Positions 8,946 through 19,402 are shown, counted from the stretch's first letter. The stretch is 64,000 nt of DNA from Phytophthora colocasiae (GCA_018806915.1 JAGKQI010000040.1:310001-374000); one strand, 5' to 3'. Made by a program: numbers and translations. The notes: a model not told the origin generated them from the sequence alone.

Positions 8946-10329
8946 GTAATAACACAGTCGTTTAGAGAACCACAGATAATCGAAAACTTAGGCGGAAGGC
9001 TGAAAGAGGGTACACAGTCATACACGTCTACCAAGTCAACTTTCTTCTTAAAGCTTCACCCGTCACTATTTCTCTTTATCTCAGATCCAATAACTATCTA
9101 TTTAGACTCTTCTACAAACCTTTGTATTAATTTCACGGCCTCTTTTGATGTGCTTCTTTTAATTTAGTGTCCTTGTTTGTCTCCCCGCACGCCGTTACGA
9201 ACCAACGAAGCATCTACTTTCCTCTATCAACCGCGGGCTGCACGGATGACCGATCAAGTCTTACTTCTCTAGGCATCCACCTTCCTCCGTGTACCATGGG
9301 CTGCACGGTACACAAATCAGGTTTCCAGGTCCTAGCTATTTTAAGTATACCGTTCACTATTACTGTGGATCACACAATAACAATTAAAGGTACTTTTATT
9401 TGTTTATTTTTAAACCACCAGCAATTGTTTGTATTTGTTTTTGGTAAAATGCTGTTTACGTGGTAGTTGGTATTGACGACGGTTTTGGGATGCCGTGGCT
9501 AACAACTCAGCTAAGTATTAGCTCCTAAGCATAGAACACGGAGCGTGGAGCCGAATATTTATTACTAAAGTTTATAAAAAGAAAAATAAATAAATGAGCT
9601 AATGAGATTAGGGTTAAAGAGCGTATAGTGACGGGGTTGGCCTATAAGACGATGTATCATTGGTGGAAATGAATTTCCGTGTGTCCCTTTCAAAACCTTC
9701 CAAATGGAATGTTTATGATGTTTAGCAGTGCGGTTTCGGAGGCTCTCCCTATGAGAGCATGACCAACCCCAGTGCCTCGTAACGCAGTAGTTCAGGCCTC
9801 CGCCTTCGTATTACCAACACTCGGTGCAAGTGGGGTTAACCTATTACCATCAGTTAACCCATAAAGCAAACCGGTTATACCGGTACGGTGAGCAACGGGG
9901 GGCTCCTTCACCCTTAGGGTTGTCACACTGTGCTCCGCCACGGACACAGAGGTGCAATGGGTGTTACCACCGCATTGCACCGGGTCCCATTACCGATGAC
10001 TGGGTCCGGGGAGAGGCAGACAGCCCGGCAAAGCCGGCTTTTATCGCTGTTTGTGCTGCCCCTTACCGCGGATTGGGTATGAGACTTCCCATACTGCTTG
10101 CGGGTAGCATGGGCGCCTCAGCATCGGGCTCCGAAGAGCGAGAGGGGTGACGGAGCAAAAAGTAATTGGAAAGAAGATAATATTAATAAATTAGCATACA
10201 TACATGAGTTCTTCTCCTTGTCGAATCCGGCGTCCTCTTCGCTGTCCTTCCTGCTTCCTCGGGCGCTGTTTCTGAAATGACATGCAATCAAAAAGAGTCG
10301 GCAAAGGAAATCGTACTTAGTATAATTTT
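8946..10329. other. No gene recognised; upstream side of the Helitron
   Basis: No coding region supported. This stretch must hold the Helitron 5' end. 9601-10150 is a GC-richer unit of unknown identity with small inverted repeats, including a hairpin at 9951-9981 (GGTGCAATG with CATTGCACC). Confidence 0.5.
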
Positions 10330-10834
10330 AACCAATGAAAATTTTGTGGCCGGGAGTGCGGACCACGGACAGACAGACAGACAGACAGACACTTTGCGTT
10401 TTTAAAGACTCGTGGACTAGCCGAGTGCCGCCCGCTTTTGCGGGCGGTTTGTATGTGTTTGGTTGAAACCCGTGGGGCTCACTGTTCCAGTTCGCCCCAC
10501 TACTCACCATCGGCGCCACACCTTCGGCGCGCGCCGGTTGACCGAGGTCGGTAGGATGCATTTTAGCCAATCACCGGTCTGTAAAAGCTGCGAGCTCGTA
10601 CTGATCAAAGCATTTTTATCGTACTTAGCTTCATTGTGTCCAATGAAAATTTTGTGGCCGGGTGTGCGGACCAATCAGAGGCCATGGAGAGGGTTATCAT
10701 TAGTGGGCTATATTTGTAATTTTGGCATTCCTGAGAGCAGTCTGGAACATAGGGATAGGCTACACCATGGGAAAATACAGTATAGAATACGTACATATAC
10801 AAAATTGCGAGACAGGTAGCTACGCAGGTTTACG
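10330..10834 (-). repeat. Inverted copy of the hairpin/CTAGT repeat unit
   Basis: On the minus strand this reads block Y (about 10820-10608), block X (about 10585-10416, ending in a GC hairpin and CTAGT at 10420-10416), then a GTCT microsatellite and a second, truncated piece of block Y ending near 10330. The same blocks occur in plus orientation at 10835-11514 and 12837-13447. Confidence 0.75.
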
Positions 10835-11007
10835 GTGATTGGCTAAAATGCATCCTACCGAGCGAAGCGAAGGTACCTCGGCCAACAGGCGCGCGCCGAA
10901 GGTGTGGCGCCGATGGTGAGTAGTGGGGCGAACTGGAACAGTGAGCCCCACGGGTTTCAACCAAACACATACAAACCGCCCGCAAAAGCGGGCGGCACTC
11001 GGCTAGT
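10835..11007 (+). repeat. Repeat block X ending in hairpin and CTAGT
   Basis: Begins GTGATTGGCTAAAATG and ends with an 8-bp hairpin (CCGCCCGC, AAAA, GCGGGCGG), 7 nt and CTAGT at 11003-11007. The end architecture is that of a Helitron 3' terminus. Confidence 0.75.
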
Positions 11008-11017
11008 CTCAACACAG

Positions 11018-11514
11018 TAGGCTAGTCCCGTGTCTGTGTGTCTGTGTGTCCGTTGTGTGTGTGTTCAACGTCTTAGCGCATAAACCTGCGTAGCTATCTG
11101 TCTCTCCATTTTGTACATGTACGTATTCTATACTGTATTTTCCCATGGTGTAGCCTATCCCTATGTTCCAGACTGCTCTCAGGAATGTCAAAATTACAAA
11201 TATAGCCCACTAATGATAACCCTCTCAATGGCCTCTGATTGGTCCGCACACCCGGCCACAAAATTTTCATTGGACAAAATGAAGCTAAGTACGATTTAAA
11301 TGCTTCGATAGTAGTAGTGAGCTGTCTCGCTTTACAGACCGGTGATTGGCTAAAATGTATCCTACCGAGCGAAGCGAAGGTACCTCGGCCAACAGGCGCG
11401 CGCCGAAGGTGTGGCGCCGATGGTGAGTAGTGGGGCGAACTGGAACAGTGAGCCCCACGGGTTTCAACCAAACACATACAAACCGCCCGCAAAAGCGGGC
11501 GGCACTCGGCTAGT
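11018..11514 (+). mobile_element. Complete unit of a non-autonomous Helitron-like repeat
   Basis: About 497 bp: a 5' segment TAGGCTAGTCCCG with a TG-rich tract, block Y (about 11087-11310), then block X ending in hairpin plus CTAGT at 11510-11514. Other copies start TCTAGGCTAGT. No coding capacity. Helitron assignment is inferred from the 3' hairpin/CTRRT and the 5' TC of sister copies; the host bases next to the ends are not the expected A and T, perhaps because units are joined to each other. Confidence 0.6.
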
Positions 11515-11522
11515 CTCAACCC

Positions 11523-11547
11523 TCTAGGCTAGTGCCGTGTCTGTGTG
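11523..11547 (+). repeat. 5' end fragment of the same repeat
   Basis: Eight bases after the CTAGT of the preceding unit a new 5' end begins (TCTAGGCTAGTGCCG), but it breaks off near 11547 inside the signal-peptide ORF read on the other strand. Confidence 0.65.
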
Positions 11548-11637
11548 GGTAGAACCAACCTTTCCCGACGATGTAGCTTCAGTATAGATGAAGAAAGCCG
11601 ACACAAGGAGGACGATATAGAATTTGAATAGCATCAT
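11524..11637 (-). pseudogene. Signal-peptide exon of a secreted protein, cut by the repeat
   Basis: On the minus strand an ATG at 11637 opens a 37-residue ORF that begins MMLFKFYIVLLVSAFF followed by IYTEATSS, a clear secretory signal peptide with a plausible cleavage before or near EATSS. After about 30 residues the frame enters the repeat unit and stops. The design resembles the effector genes nearby (signal peptide, then a short Ser/Thr-rich linker). The body of the gene is not visible on the far side of the array. It is inferred to be a secreted-protein gene destroyed by insertion of the repeat. Confidence 0.6.
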
Positions 11638-11639
11638 GG

Positions 11640-12836
11640 AATTCCGAATCGTGACGTAAGCTTAGATAAAGTAGAACGAACCAGGGAAATTTGAGAATGA
11701 AATGACCAAGGAGAAATACATCTGACCGAATATATTATAGCCAGTCGCACTCATTGTTGACGTACCAGAGGAACGTCAACAATGAACAGTGCTGCGTACA
11801 TAACGCTCTGCTAAAGGCCAATCGCCGCGGTGATACGGATATGGTACTTAACCGAAGCACAGAATATTAGATCCATTCCAGAGCAGAGACCCACCATAAT
11901 TTCAAGTTTATTTCAACTCCATTTTGTGCACGAGATCGCTCTACCTCATCAGTACCTCATGGATCTATCGATCCCTAAGCAACGAGTATACTTCAAAATG
12001 AAAGAAAACATTTCTTTGTGATTTCGGAATGCCCACCAGCCTACACTGACTAGGTGATATCAGTTGAATTGTCGATGGTTTCCTCTTCAGTAGCTGCAGC
12101 CGAACGAGGTCGAGTATTAAATTCGGTTAGAATTTTAATCATTTGCAAACATTCCTAGTTCACCAGCCCGACGAAACTAATACTACCCGGCACGAAGTAT
12201 GGCTGAATTTCATTCCCTGCAAAGCCAAACAAACCATTTTTAAGATTTCATGACTTCTAAGAAATCTGGCTAAAGTTGGGCTCTTTTCCGGCGAAAGCGG
12301 GTGAAGAACACTGCCTTGAAAAGAAGACATTGTTGTGCTCTACGAGTATCGTGCCGAAACAGTTTGGTGGTAATGGACGTGCAGGCCGTCTCCAGGACGT
12401 CTGCTTTCCGAGAATCTGTATCAAAGAGTTCTGCACACTACTCTGTCGGAAGAAGAAATTAGTTGATTAACAGATATCGGACTTCTCGTTTTGCTAACTA
12501 AGACTTAAGATATCAAAACTGGAAATCACTTGACATTACGTACGAGGAATCCAAATTCGATGTTCAGGAGGGGGTAAAACTTCAGGGTTCGAAACCAAGT
12601 TGGCGAAGGACGTCGACGACTACGGCCTCATCAACACCAATCTTTTCCGCATGAGAGTATATGAATTGACAATGTCTGCGGAAGGAACCTAGCACCGCTT
12701 GTGTGCTTGGTTTCTCAACTCGCGTTTCACGAAAGTGTATATCATTTCGGAGTCTCCACGTTGCGTGAAAAACAATTGCAGTATGAACGCGCCAGAGAAC
12801 GAGGAGAGTCTTGTGCCTCTGTCTCCATCTCTACCC
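11640..12836. other. No gene recognised
   Basis: Upstream side of the broken secreted-protein ORF. It holds an 11-bp inverted repeat at 11752-11784 (CATTGTTGACG ... CGTCAACAATG). Small ORFs at 12276-12470 and 12699-13061 show no family features and are not supported. Confidence 0.4.
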
Positions 12837-13145
12837 TCTAGGCTAGTGCGGCGTCTGTGTGTCCGTCTGTATGTCCGTGTGTCCGTCCGCGCTGCGTTTT
12901 TTTGCTGCCGAGCGCAGCGAAGGCGGCTACAAAGCACTTTTCAGCTAATTTTGTTTTATTTTACTTTTTACTTTATTTGTTTTTACTTTTATACTTTTTG
13001 TGAAGCGAAGGTTCCTCGGCCAACCGGCGCGCGCCGAAGGTGTGGCGCCGATGGTGAGTAGTGGGGCGAACTGGAACAGTGAGCCCCACGGGTTTCAACC
13101 AAACACATACAAACCGCCCGCAAAAGCGGGCGGCACTCGGCTAGT
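12837..13145 (+). mobile_element. Shorter copy of the Helitron-like repeat
   Basis: Starts TCTAGGCTAGTGCGG at 12837, lacks block Y, contains an AT-rich internal segment (12940-13000), and ends with block X, hairpin and CTAGT at 13141-13145. The 309-bp length against 497 bp at 11018 shows an internal deletion or replacement. Confidence 0.65.
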
Positions 13146-13153
13146 CTCAACCC

Positions 13154-13447
13154 TCTAGGCTAGTGCCGTGTCTGTGTGTCTGTGTGTCCGTTGTGTGTGT
13201 GTTCAACGTCTTAGCGCATAAAACTGCGTAGCTACCTGTCTCGCAATTTTGTACATGTACGTATTCTATACTGTATTTTCCCATGGTGTAGCCTATCCCT
13301 ATGTTCCAGACTGCTCTCAGGAATGCCAAAATTACAAATATAGCCCACTAATGATAACCCTCTCCATGGCCTCTGATTGGTCCGCACACCCGGCCACAAA
13401 ATTTTCATTGGACAAAATTAAGCTAAGTACGATTAAAATGCTTTGAT
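13154..13447 (+). mobile_element. 5' half of the Helitron-like repeat, fused to an effector gene
   Basis: Starts TCTAGGCTAGTGCCG eight bases after the preceding CTAGT, carries the TG-rich tract and block Y, and stops at about 13447, where the sequence becomes the effector-like gene. Block X is absent. Confidence 0.7.
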
Positions 13448-13775
13448 AAGTACAGAGCTGAAGAAAACCCTAAGTCGACTCCGTAGTCGGGTGGCGGAAA
13501 CAGAGGAAAGTCGGTGGATGGTCGTTCCTCCGATTGCTGCGTACTACTACTCTCTGCATTCTACGCCAACAACGTCAGTTCAATCATCCCAGATTCTACA
13601 CGCTGTGGAGGACAATACACCACTACCGAAGTCAGCCAAGGCCATCATCGCTGTCGTTGGCGTTGGCGTCATTACTGGGGCGATTGTTGGTTCTGTCATG
13701 CTTACGAAGATGCTCAATAAGGTCATTTTATCGACGGGTTCGGACGCAGCAAAAGCCTCTTCGCACGTTATTTGA
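13443..13775 (+). pseudogene. Effector-like gene without signal peptide
   Basis: The ORF is homologous to 14545-14925 from the RLR region to the C-terminus: PP(I/V)AAYYY, QSSQILHAVEDNTPLPK, then a C-terminal hydrophobic helix with a GxxxGxxxG spacing. Its N-terminus is gone: the first codons come from the repeat ending at about 13447, so the signal peptide has been replaced by transposon sequence. The apparent TTG/ATG start is therefore not original. The C-terminus is intact with a slightly longer tail (AAKASSHVI). Not expected to be secreted as it stands. Confidence 0.75.
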
Positions 13776-14500
13776 CCTCATGGGCAATTTTAATGCAAGA
13801 GCCCTGTGTGCATTACTGCTGGACCTTGGGCGCTTCTACAACATGATAAAGACGAAACTGTTTTGTGAGTAGCAGACTACAGACGTATCATACACTGCTC
13901 TACCTTTTGGTTCTAGAGTACCATATTCCAAAATGCCTTATTACATTGCTCAAACTCTCGCTGTATCTAAAGTTTCCTCCTCCTGAAGAATACAAACGTG
14001 ATGCCCCCCGACCACAAAGTGCTGGTGATCGTTTGCTTCATCAACCAGGACAATATTTTCCACCCGAAGTGAATCCAAGGACACTTCCCAGTGACAGCAT
14101 CTCGCAATTTCATCTGCACCGAGCCTTTAACATGCAATGCCATCACAGCATCAGTGGTGCCGTCGCATGATGCACGTTAACAAATTTGTACTTGTAGGCT
14201 ACATGATGGGTAGAATCCATGATGGGAACTTAGGCTCGACACTGGAGATTGAGGCGGTGGCGACAGACCCACCTCCAGCAGATAGACGGAAATGCCAGAG
14301 ACCGGTACTCGTCAAGAGGATTCGTCAATTCCAGGAAGCTATTAACTAAGGTTCAATCGATTCTTGTTATTAAACCTCTAATTAGTATTACACTTGGTAG
14401 GCTACAACCACATGTAGTCGACAGTTGTAGAGACCCAACTTTAACCTAGCGCACGGCTATCTATCGATTTGCTGCGGCATCATCCCCACCGGTAATTCTC
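13776..14500. other. No gene recognised
   Basis: Overlapping ORFs at 13865-14170 and 14137-14349 give proline- and histidine-containing peptides without recognisable motifs. Left unassigned. Confidence 0.4.
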
Positions 14501-14544
14501 GAATTCTCCTGCTCATTACTTTACGACGTCTTCGTACTCCCGCC

Positions 14545-14925
14545 ATGCGCTTCAGCTTGTGTCTGCTGCTTCTAGCCGCCTTTACTGTCGTCTGTACAGA
14601 TGCTGCCCGTGCTAGCTCTACCCCGGACTCGAAGAAGATGGAAGTGAAGAAGGCGCTAAATCGACTCAGGAGAGTTCACAAGGAGGAACGCATCGTCCCA
14701 CCAGTTGCTGCGTACTATTACATGCTCCATTCATCACCGTCGACGTCAACTCAATCGTCCCAGATTCTGCACGCAGTGGAAGACAACACACCACTACCGA
14801 AAGCAGCTAATGCTGTCATCGCTGTCGTTAGCGTTGGTCTCATTACTGGGGCGATTATTGGTACCGTCATGCTTACAAAGATGCTCAATAAGGCTATGTT
14901 GTCAACGGGCTCGGACGCATCATAA
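14545..14925 (+). CDS. Secreted RxLR-like effector candidate, intact
   Basis: A 126-residue protein. Residues 1-20 are a signal peptide (MRFSLCLLLLAAFTVVCTDA). A short linker (ASSTPDSKK) precedes the motif LNRLRRVHKEER at about residues 38-49, which resembles RxLR-dEER but reads RLRR instead of R-x-L-R; the EER is present. Then PPVAAYYY, a Ser-rich stretch, and from about residue 80 the conserved P-L-P-K-A-A block followed by a hydrophobic helix of about 22 residues with GxxxGxxxG spacing. In oomycetes such proteins are exported and many enter host cells; this one may act at a membrane. Function is inference. Flanks duplicate those of 46-410. Confidence 0.8.
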   Translation: MRFSLCLLLLAAFTVVCTDAARASSTPDSKKMEVKKALNRLRRVHKEERIVPPVAAYYYMLHSSPSTSTQSSQILHAVEDNTPLPKAANAVIAVVSVGLITGAIIGTVMLTKMLNKAMLSTGSDAS

Positions 14926-15201
14926 GTTACTGATACAACAGTGCAGTAGATTACTAAGTACACATTTCTACAACGACAATAAGCTTCTCTCATTCACAAA
15001 TTAAGCTCAAGAACTCTCTGTTGGACCGTGGACACTTGTTTTACGCCGTGAAGAAGAAGAAACTTCAGTGTCCTGTTGGCTTCAAAATCGACAGAATTGT
15101 ATGTGTATGTGTATCAATCAAAACGATTTCTCACTTCATCTGCAGAATCAACGACAAAGGACAGCAACAATTCTGCTTTTTCCCTTGATGATTGATTCTG
15201 A

Positions 15202-15570
15202 ATGTCTCTATTCGCCTTGACCGTCGTCTGTACAGAAGCTGCCAAAGATTCTACGTCGGATTCGAGGAGGTTGGACGTGATCCTATAAACCCTTGCTGCA
15301 TTGGACTGGGAAGTCATATGCGGAGCACAGAAGAACGGTAAGTCGCTGTCGAAATTGACCTAGCTATCCTTGACGACTTCAGCCCAACTCTCTCTCTCTC
15401 TCTCTCTCTCTGGTTCTTCATACAGTGGAGGACAACCGACCAATGTCAAAGGGGTTCAAGACCGTCCTCGCTGTCGTGCCGTTGGTGTCATTACTGGGGT
15501 GGTAATTAGCACCGTCGCACTATCCAAGTTACTCAACAGATCTGCCTCCTTGGTGGCACCGCTGGGCTGA
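15202..15570 (+). pseudogene. Decayed effector-like paralogue
   Basis: A 5' piece (from ATG 15202) matches the signal-peptide end and linker of the family (ALTVVCTEAA, then SDSRRLDV) and stops at about 15288. After a TC microsatellite (about 15392-15411) a second piece restarts at HTVEDNRPMSK and the hydrophobic helix, with one more frameshift near 15480. The order of parts is that of 14545-14925, so this is a further tandem paralogue broken by indels. Confidence 0.65.
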
Positions 15571-15850
15571 TTTATGCTATGCAAAAGACACTAAAACTTG
15601 GCAATACGAAGGATGGAGTGGTAAACTATGTGCGAATTACAAGTTATGGTGGTAACAAGGCAATTGTCTGTTTTTGATAATCATTGCATTAGCAACTAAA
15701 ACTTCTAAACAGAGTTCAAGAGAAATCAATCTCGTTCGTTCGTTTTTTTCTACTCGATCCAAGATTTCTCCAAGGTTCAGCATTGGTGTGAAGATTGGAA
15801 AAGTCATAATCTTCTCTTGAACGTAAATGTTTGCCACGTACAACACCTCA

Positions 15851-16103
15851 GCAGCCCTGGCAGTCGAAGCCACTCCACTCATCAACAACCACGACAATGG
15901 TGGGATGCTCAGCACTCGACGGCTCAGGGGAAGTCCGAGGCTGGAGAGTGAAGAGAGGGCAGGGGTAGCACACGGCTAGCAACTTCCCGCCTATGTCCAA
16001 GAAAGCAAAGGCCCTAGTTGTGCTCCTTACCCTTGGTGTTGCCGGTGGTTTGAGCTTTGGTGCAATAAAAGCACTGAAAAGTCTCCAAGCGAAGGATTTA
16101 TGA
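15851..16103 (+). pseudogene. RxLR-EER effector, 5'-truncated inverted copy
   Basis: One frame from 15851 reads VEATPLINN, then TRRLRGSP and LESEER: a canonical RRLR plus EER. It ends at a TAG near 15978, and the C-terminal part (MSKKAKALV... to KSLQAKD) continues in another frame to the TGA at 16101-16103. It is the counterpart of the intact gene 20121-20489 in opposite orientation, including 3' flank (about 16104-16130 matches 20120-20094 inverted). Signal peptide and start are missing. Confidence 0.75.
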
Positions 16104-16271
16104 TAATTTCCGGGTAACAACACGCGAATAACAGCATGTACTGGAATGAGTATTGGCTTGTAGAACTATCCAAGATTCTCTCTGGATAGAAGGCGTAATC
16201 TCCCTTCCAACACAAAAGTTTACGGCGGAATGAAAAAAGTGAAAAGCTGTTCATTCAAAGTTTCTTGAAAC

Positions 16272-16568
16272 ATGCGCGTCACGTTCACCCTTCTCCTCCT
16301 TTCACTGTTGGTCGTTAACTACACAGTAGTCCCTGAAGTCCAAGCCATTTCCCCCACTAACGACCAGGACAATGGTGATAATCTCACTACCGACAGTCGA
16401 CGACTACGGGGAAGGTTTGAGCTGAGGAGTGGAGACATTGCGATCTCGAATTTGGTGCACTCGACCACCGCGGCCGATGACTTCTTGCCACTGTCCAAGA
16501 AATCAAAGGCTCTGTTCGCTCTACTTACCCTGGCGCTGTTCTGGGCTATGGTGCACTACAATCACTAA
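16272..16568 (+). CDS. RxLR effector candidate, altered C-terminus
   Basis: A 98-residue ORF: signal peptide (MRVTFTLLLLSLLVVNY...) of about 25 residues, linker SPTNDQDNGD, then DSRRLRGR at about residues 42-49, a canonical RxLR (RRLR). The EER of its paralogue at 20121 is not present; the equivalent region reads FELRSGD. The C-terminal block DDFLPLSKKSKAL aligns with DFTPMSKKAKAL of the paralogue, but the end of the hydrophobic helix diverges and stops early, probably after a frameshift, so the glycine-spaced part is lost. It may still be expressed as a secreted protein. Confidence 0.65.
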   Translation: MRVTFTLLLLSLLVVNYTVVPEVQAISPTNDQDNGDNLTTDSRRLRGRFELRSGDIAISNLVHSTTAADDFLPLSKKSKALFALLTLALFWAMVHYNH

Positions 16569-16831
16569 AGAGTACCGGAGCAAAGGATTGAGTGGCAACC
16601 TTCGGGCACAAACAAACAATTCGCGTTAAACCTCGTCAAAACTGTGTAGAGCCAGATATATTGTTATTTCGTACAGCTTCTCATCTCTGCAGTCCTTGAA
16701 TGGACAAGACCCCACCTTTGGATAGACCGTCGTAATCTCTAGCGGCAGTTTACCATTGGAAAATGAGTTGGAGGCTGTTTAGCCATTCGAGAAATTGCTC
16801 TAAAGTCGCCAAACCCTCTCACTCTCGAGCT

Positions 16832-17062
16832 ATGCGCTTCACAACTACCCTCTTCTTTCTCTTGGCTGATTTCGCCTTGAGTTGCTCGACGTTCATCTGC
16901 GCTGCAGACGTTCCCCCCAAAACGAACGATGAATCTGTAACTAAGACGGAAAGCCGAAGCCGAAGGGGAGGTCACAAACTTGATAAATTCTATTGGAAGC
17001 AGAATGGGTCCGGAGTTTCCAAGAAAGCCAAGGCTCTCTATGACTCGGAGGGGAGAAACTGA
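16832..17062 (+). CDS. Small secreted protein, effector-like and degenerate
   Basis: From ATG 16832: 76 residues with a strong signal peptide (MRFTTTLFFLLADFAL, cleavage likely after about residue 24). The mature part has ESRSRRGG where relatives have DSRRLRG, and SKKAKAL near the C-terminus where relatives begin the hydrophobic helix; here it ends in YDSEGRN. It is therefore a diverged or truncated member of the cluster. An ATG at 16763 is in frame but would bury the signal peptide, so 16832 is preferred. Confidence 0.55.
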   Translation: MRFTTTLFFLLADFALSCSTFICAADVPPKTNDESVTKTESRSRRGGHKLDKFYWKQNGSGVSKKAKALYDSEGRN

Positions 17063-17134
17063 AGTTAAAGGTGGAAAAGCTTTACCTGCTGCAGTGATAT
17101 GTGAAAATTCAGTTCGCTGGACAAACATTTTCGC

Positions 17135-18343
17135 TTGGAGGGCGGTCGCTTACGTAAATCGGAGGATCTCGTCTCTGCTTCTCATGTTCTGTGGGTTCAT
17201 GACGCACAACTCGTACATGTGAGTCCTAATTCCTTCCTCACTAGCGATTTACCAGTGACTATCACGCTGGAGCTTCAGAACCTACTTCCACCTGAAGTAG
17301 AGCAACTTTTAGTTGAAGTTGAAGTGGATCTGAAGACAACCAACGCATCAACGACACTCGCTATTGAACGAATTGAAGGAAACTTCTTAACTTGTAAACT
17401 TCCTCCTCTGGTACAGTGGAAGAACTCTCCAAAAGTTCCAAATCCACCTGCGGAATGGTGGAAACCTTACGTAAAAGCAGGTTTTATGGCCCAAATGCGA
17501 GTCTCAATGAACGCCGGAAGGACGTTTCTACCAGCTCAACTACAGCTCGGAGGGCGCAGCAATTCCACAGCTGCAGAAATCTACGGTTTTCAAGCTCCAG
17601 GGCGATTGTTAAGTGTATTTCCAAGCGTTGGGATGGTTCCGGGCGGTACCCAAGTGTCAATTGCTGGAGATTTCTTCCATTTTGACACTCAAGATGCAGT
17701 TGTGAAGCTCCAGTGGAGGGAAAGGAGTATGGTTATACCTGCAATTTGCTTACGACAAGAGGAATCGATATCAACTGGAGATATTAGTCGTCGCGTAGTA
17801 TTTCGAACTCCTCCCTTGCCATTTCCTGATGATACTGCTACTGCGACTGCTATGGCGGAAGGAATGATACTTGGAACAAGAGAAGACATTCAGATCTTCG
17901 TGTCATTAGACGGCCAACACTTTACAGATTCAGGATTGAGCTTCGTGTATTGTGCAGTTCCGGAATTAACTGGGATTTCCCCTCCAGAAGCAGAACCTGG
18001 TACTAAAATGATTCTGACCGTGGACAAAGCGATCGCGACACCTGCAGCCTGCGTGAAACTGGAAGTGAAAGAATCTGGGATCTCGCTGGTAAATGATTTG
18101 AAACTTGAGAAATCGTACCAGTTTTCTCACTAATGTGTTTCTTTTTTTGTTTAGGTTGTGCCGGTGGAGATCGATGAAACAAGTCACACAGCAGAATTTA
18201 CACTTCCGAACCTGCCCATTACCATGGAGGAATCGGTACAAGTGCTGCTGTCACTCAATGGACAAGAATTCACGGGCGGTGCACCCAACTCCACGGAGGG
18301 AGTTCAAAAAAACTTTCGGTACAAAGTTGCTGCTGCAGAGTAA
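17135..18343 (+). CDS. IPT/TIG-domain protein, 5'-incomplete, two exons
   Basis: Exon 1 (to 18088) and exon 2 (18155-18343, stop TAA) are joined by a 66-nt intron with GT...TTTTTTTGTTTAG, in phase 0. The protein, about 380 residues, carries repeated immunoglobulin-like IPT/TIG folds: two clear units begin VFPSVGMVPGGTQVSIAGDFF and ELTGISPPEAEPGT, each ending in a strand like IFVSLDGQHF or VLLSLNGQEF. Such repeats are extracellular or adhesive modules in large proteins. No credible ATG exists: a TGA lies upstream in frame at 17102 and the first codon at 17135 is TTG. So this is the 3' end of a larger gene, cut at about 17100 next to the effector cluster. Confidence 0.7.
18089..18154 (+). other. 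Spliceosomal intron in the IPT/TIG gene
   Basis: GTAAAT donor, polypyrimidine tract and TTTAG acceptor; 66 nt, phase 0. Both flanking exons stay in frame and continue the same domain, and the unspliced frame stops within the intron (TAA at 18131). Confidence 0.8.
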
Positions 18344-18474
18344 ACAGACACACGTTTGCACACAGATTAACATAGCTAACATTGGCCGATACCACACATT
18401 CTCATCATCCTCAGAGGTATGCCTTTTTTTGGGTCAAACTCTGCGCAGGTCAACTCGTGCGCAAGTCTCTTTTT

Positions 18475-18510
18475 GGGTCAACTTCTGCGCACTTGCGCAG
18501 AAGTTGACCC
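18475..18510. repeat. Perfect 17-bp hairpin inside the left terminal repeat
   Basis: GGGTCAACTTCTGCGCA pairs with TGCGCAGAAGTTGACCC over a 2-nt loop. The right end lacks this perfect hairpin (it reads TTGCGCAACTCTTGCGC in the equivalent place). Confidence 0.85.
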
Positions 18511-19153
18511 TTGAAGAGGCCATTATTTTACCAAGTGATAAAACTGTAACAAATTATTTTTCTTCCACCTAAAATTTTATTAATTATTTGAGGTGAAAGT
18601 TTAAAAGGTGTTTTGCTTGCTCTGCAATTTTAGTATGCCTATAGGGCGTGCGCTTAGATCAGTGCTGGCAACAGACAGTAAAGACGTCTTTTCGTAAAGA
18701 CACGTTTAAACGCCTTCTCGGACGTCTGTTTCTCCAAAAGACGTCTAAAGACGTCTATTCAGGGGTACAGCGTACCATAACCGAAACAGGAGCAGGACCT
18801 TAACTTTTTAAAAAGAGGCCTCTGACACTCGAAGCGCTGGACAACTTAGCCAAGCAACAAGCAACTTGCTTAGGAAGCGCGTGCTACAACGGTCAAGATC
18901 GTTGCTTCATGTCAAAGCTTCCTGCGTGTTAGGGCGAACGATTGGTTGATCTGTTGCAAAATGAAGTGAATACCTTGTTGAACCTACGTATTCCCTCGGA
19001 TCTTTTCAAGTTCTTCCCATTCACAATATTTCCTGGTGTTGAGTAATCCCCCACCCAGTGTGATTCTCCTCTGGTACGCCCTTCACTGTGCTTGTCTTGT
19101 TGATGTTTCGTGTAGCTAACGTTAACTCTGACAGCTTCTAAACCCGAGCTAGA

Positions 19154-19402
19154 ATGGGGCGTCCTGGGTGCCCTGCCCGTAAGCATTTCGTTCGCTGGGA
19201 TACGCGGAAGGTTGATGCTTCTCTCTATCCCTATCGATGCAAGCATTGCGTCTCTGTCCATTATTTACAAGCGGCAGCACGTAGGCTTGCCGGCTCAACC
19301 GCGCCCAGCCCACCATGGTCACCGCCCATTACGGGGAGGCAGCCGAACTTCGACAATCATCTGCGGAACGTGCACGGTGTCACACACACACATCACTCAT
19401 AG
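19154..19402 (+). CDS. BED-type zinc-finger-like ORF inside the TIR element
   Basis: An 82-residue ORF from ATG 19154 with the spacing of a BED finger: GRPGCPARKHFVRWD, YRCKHC (C-x2-C), then NFDNHLRNVHG (H-x4-H). BED fingers bind DNA and are common at the N-terminus of transposases, above all hAT. No catalytic domain follows. It may be a captured or leftover DNA-binding domain of the element's own transposase, or a host gene fragment. The 6-bp duplication does not fit hAT (8 bp). Confidence 0.45.
   Translation: MGRPGCPARKHFVRWDTRKVDASLYPYRCKHCVSVHYLQAAARRLAGSTAPSPPWSPPITGRQPNFDNHLRNVHGVTHTHHS

Noticed and set aside
9824..10150. 108-codon ORF upstream of the Helitron
   Set aside because: No recognisable domain; it sits in a repeat-like unit with inverted repeats.
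11239..11519. Small ORFs within the Helitron-like repeat units
   Set aside because: They recur because the units recur, in both orientations, and have no protein features.
16832..17062. Canonical RxLR motif in this small secreted protein
   Set aside because: The stretch reads SRSRRGG with no R-x-L-R; only family position and the SKKAKAL block link it to the cluster.
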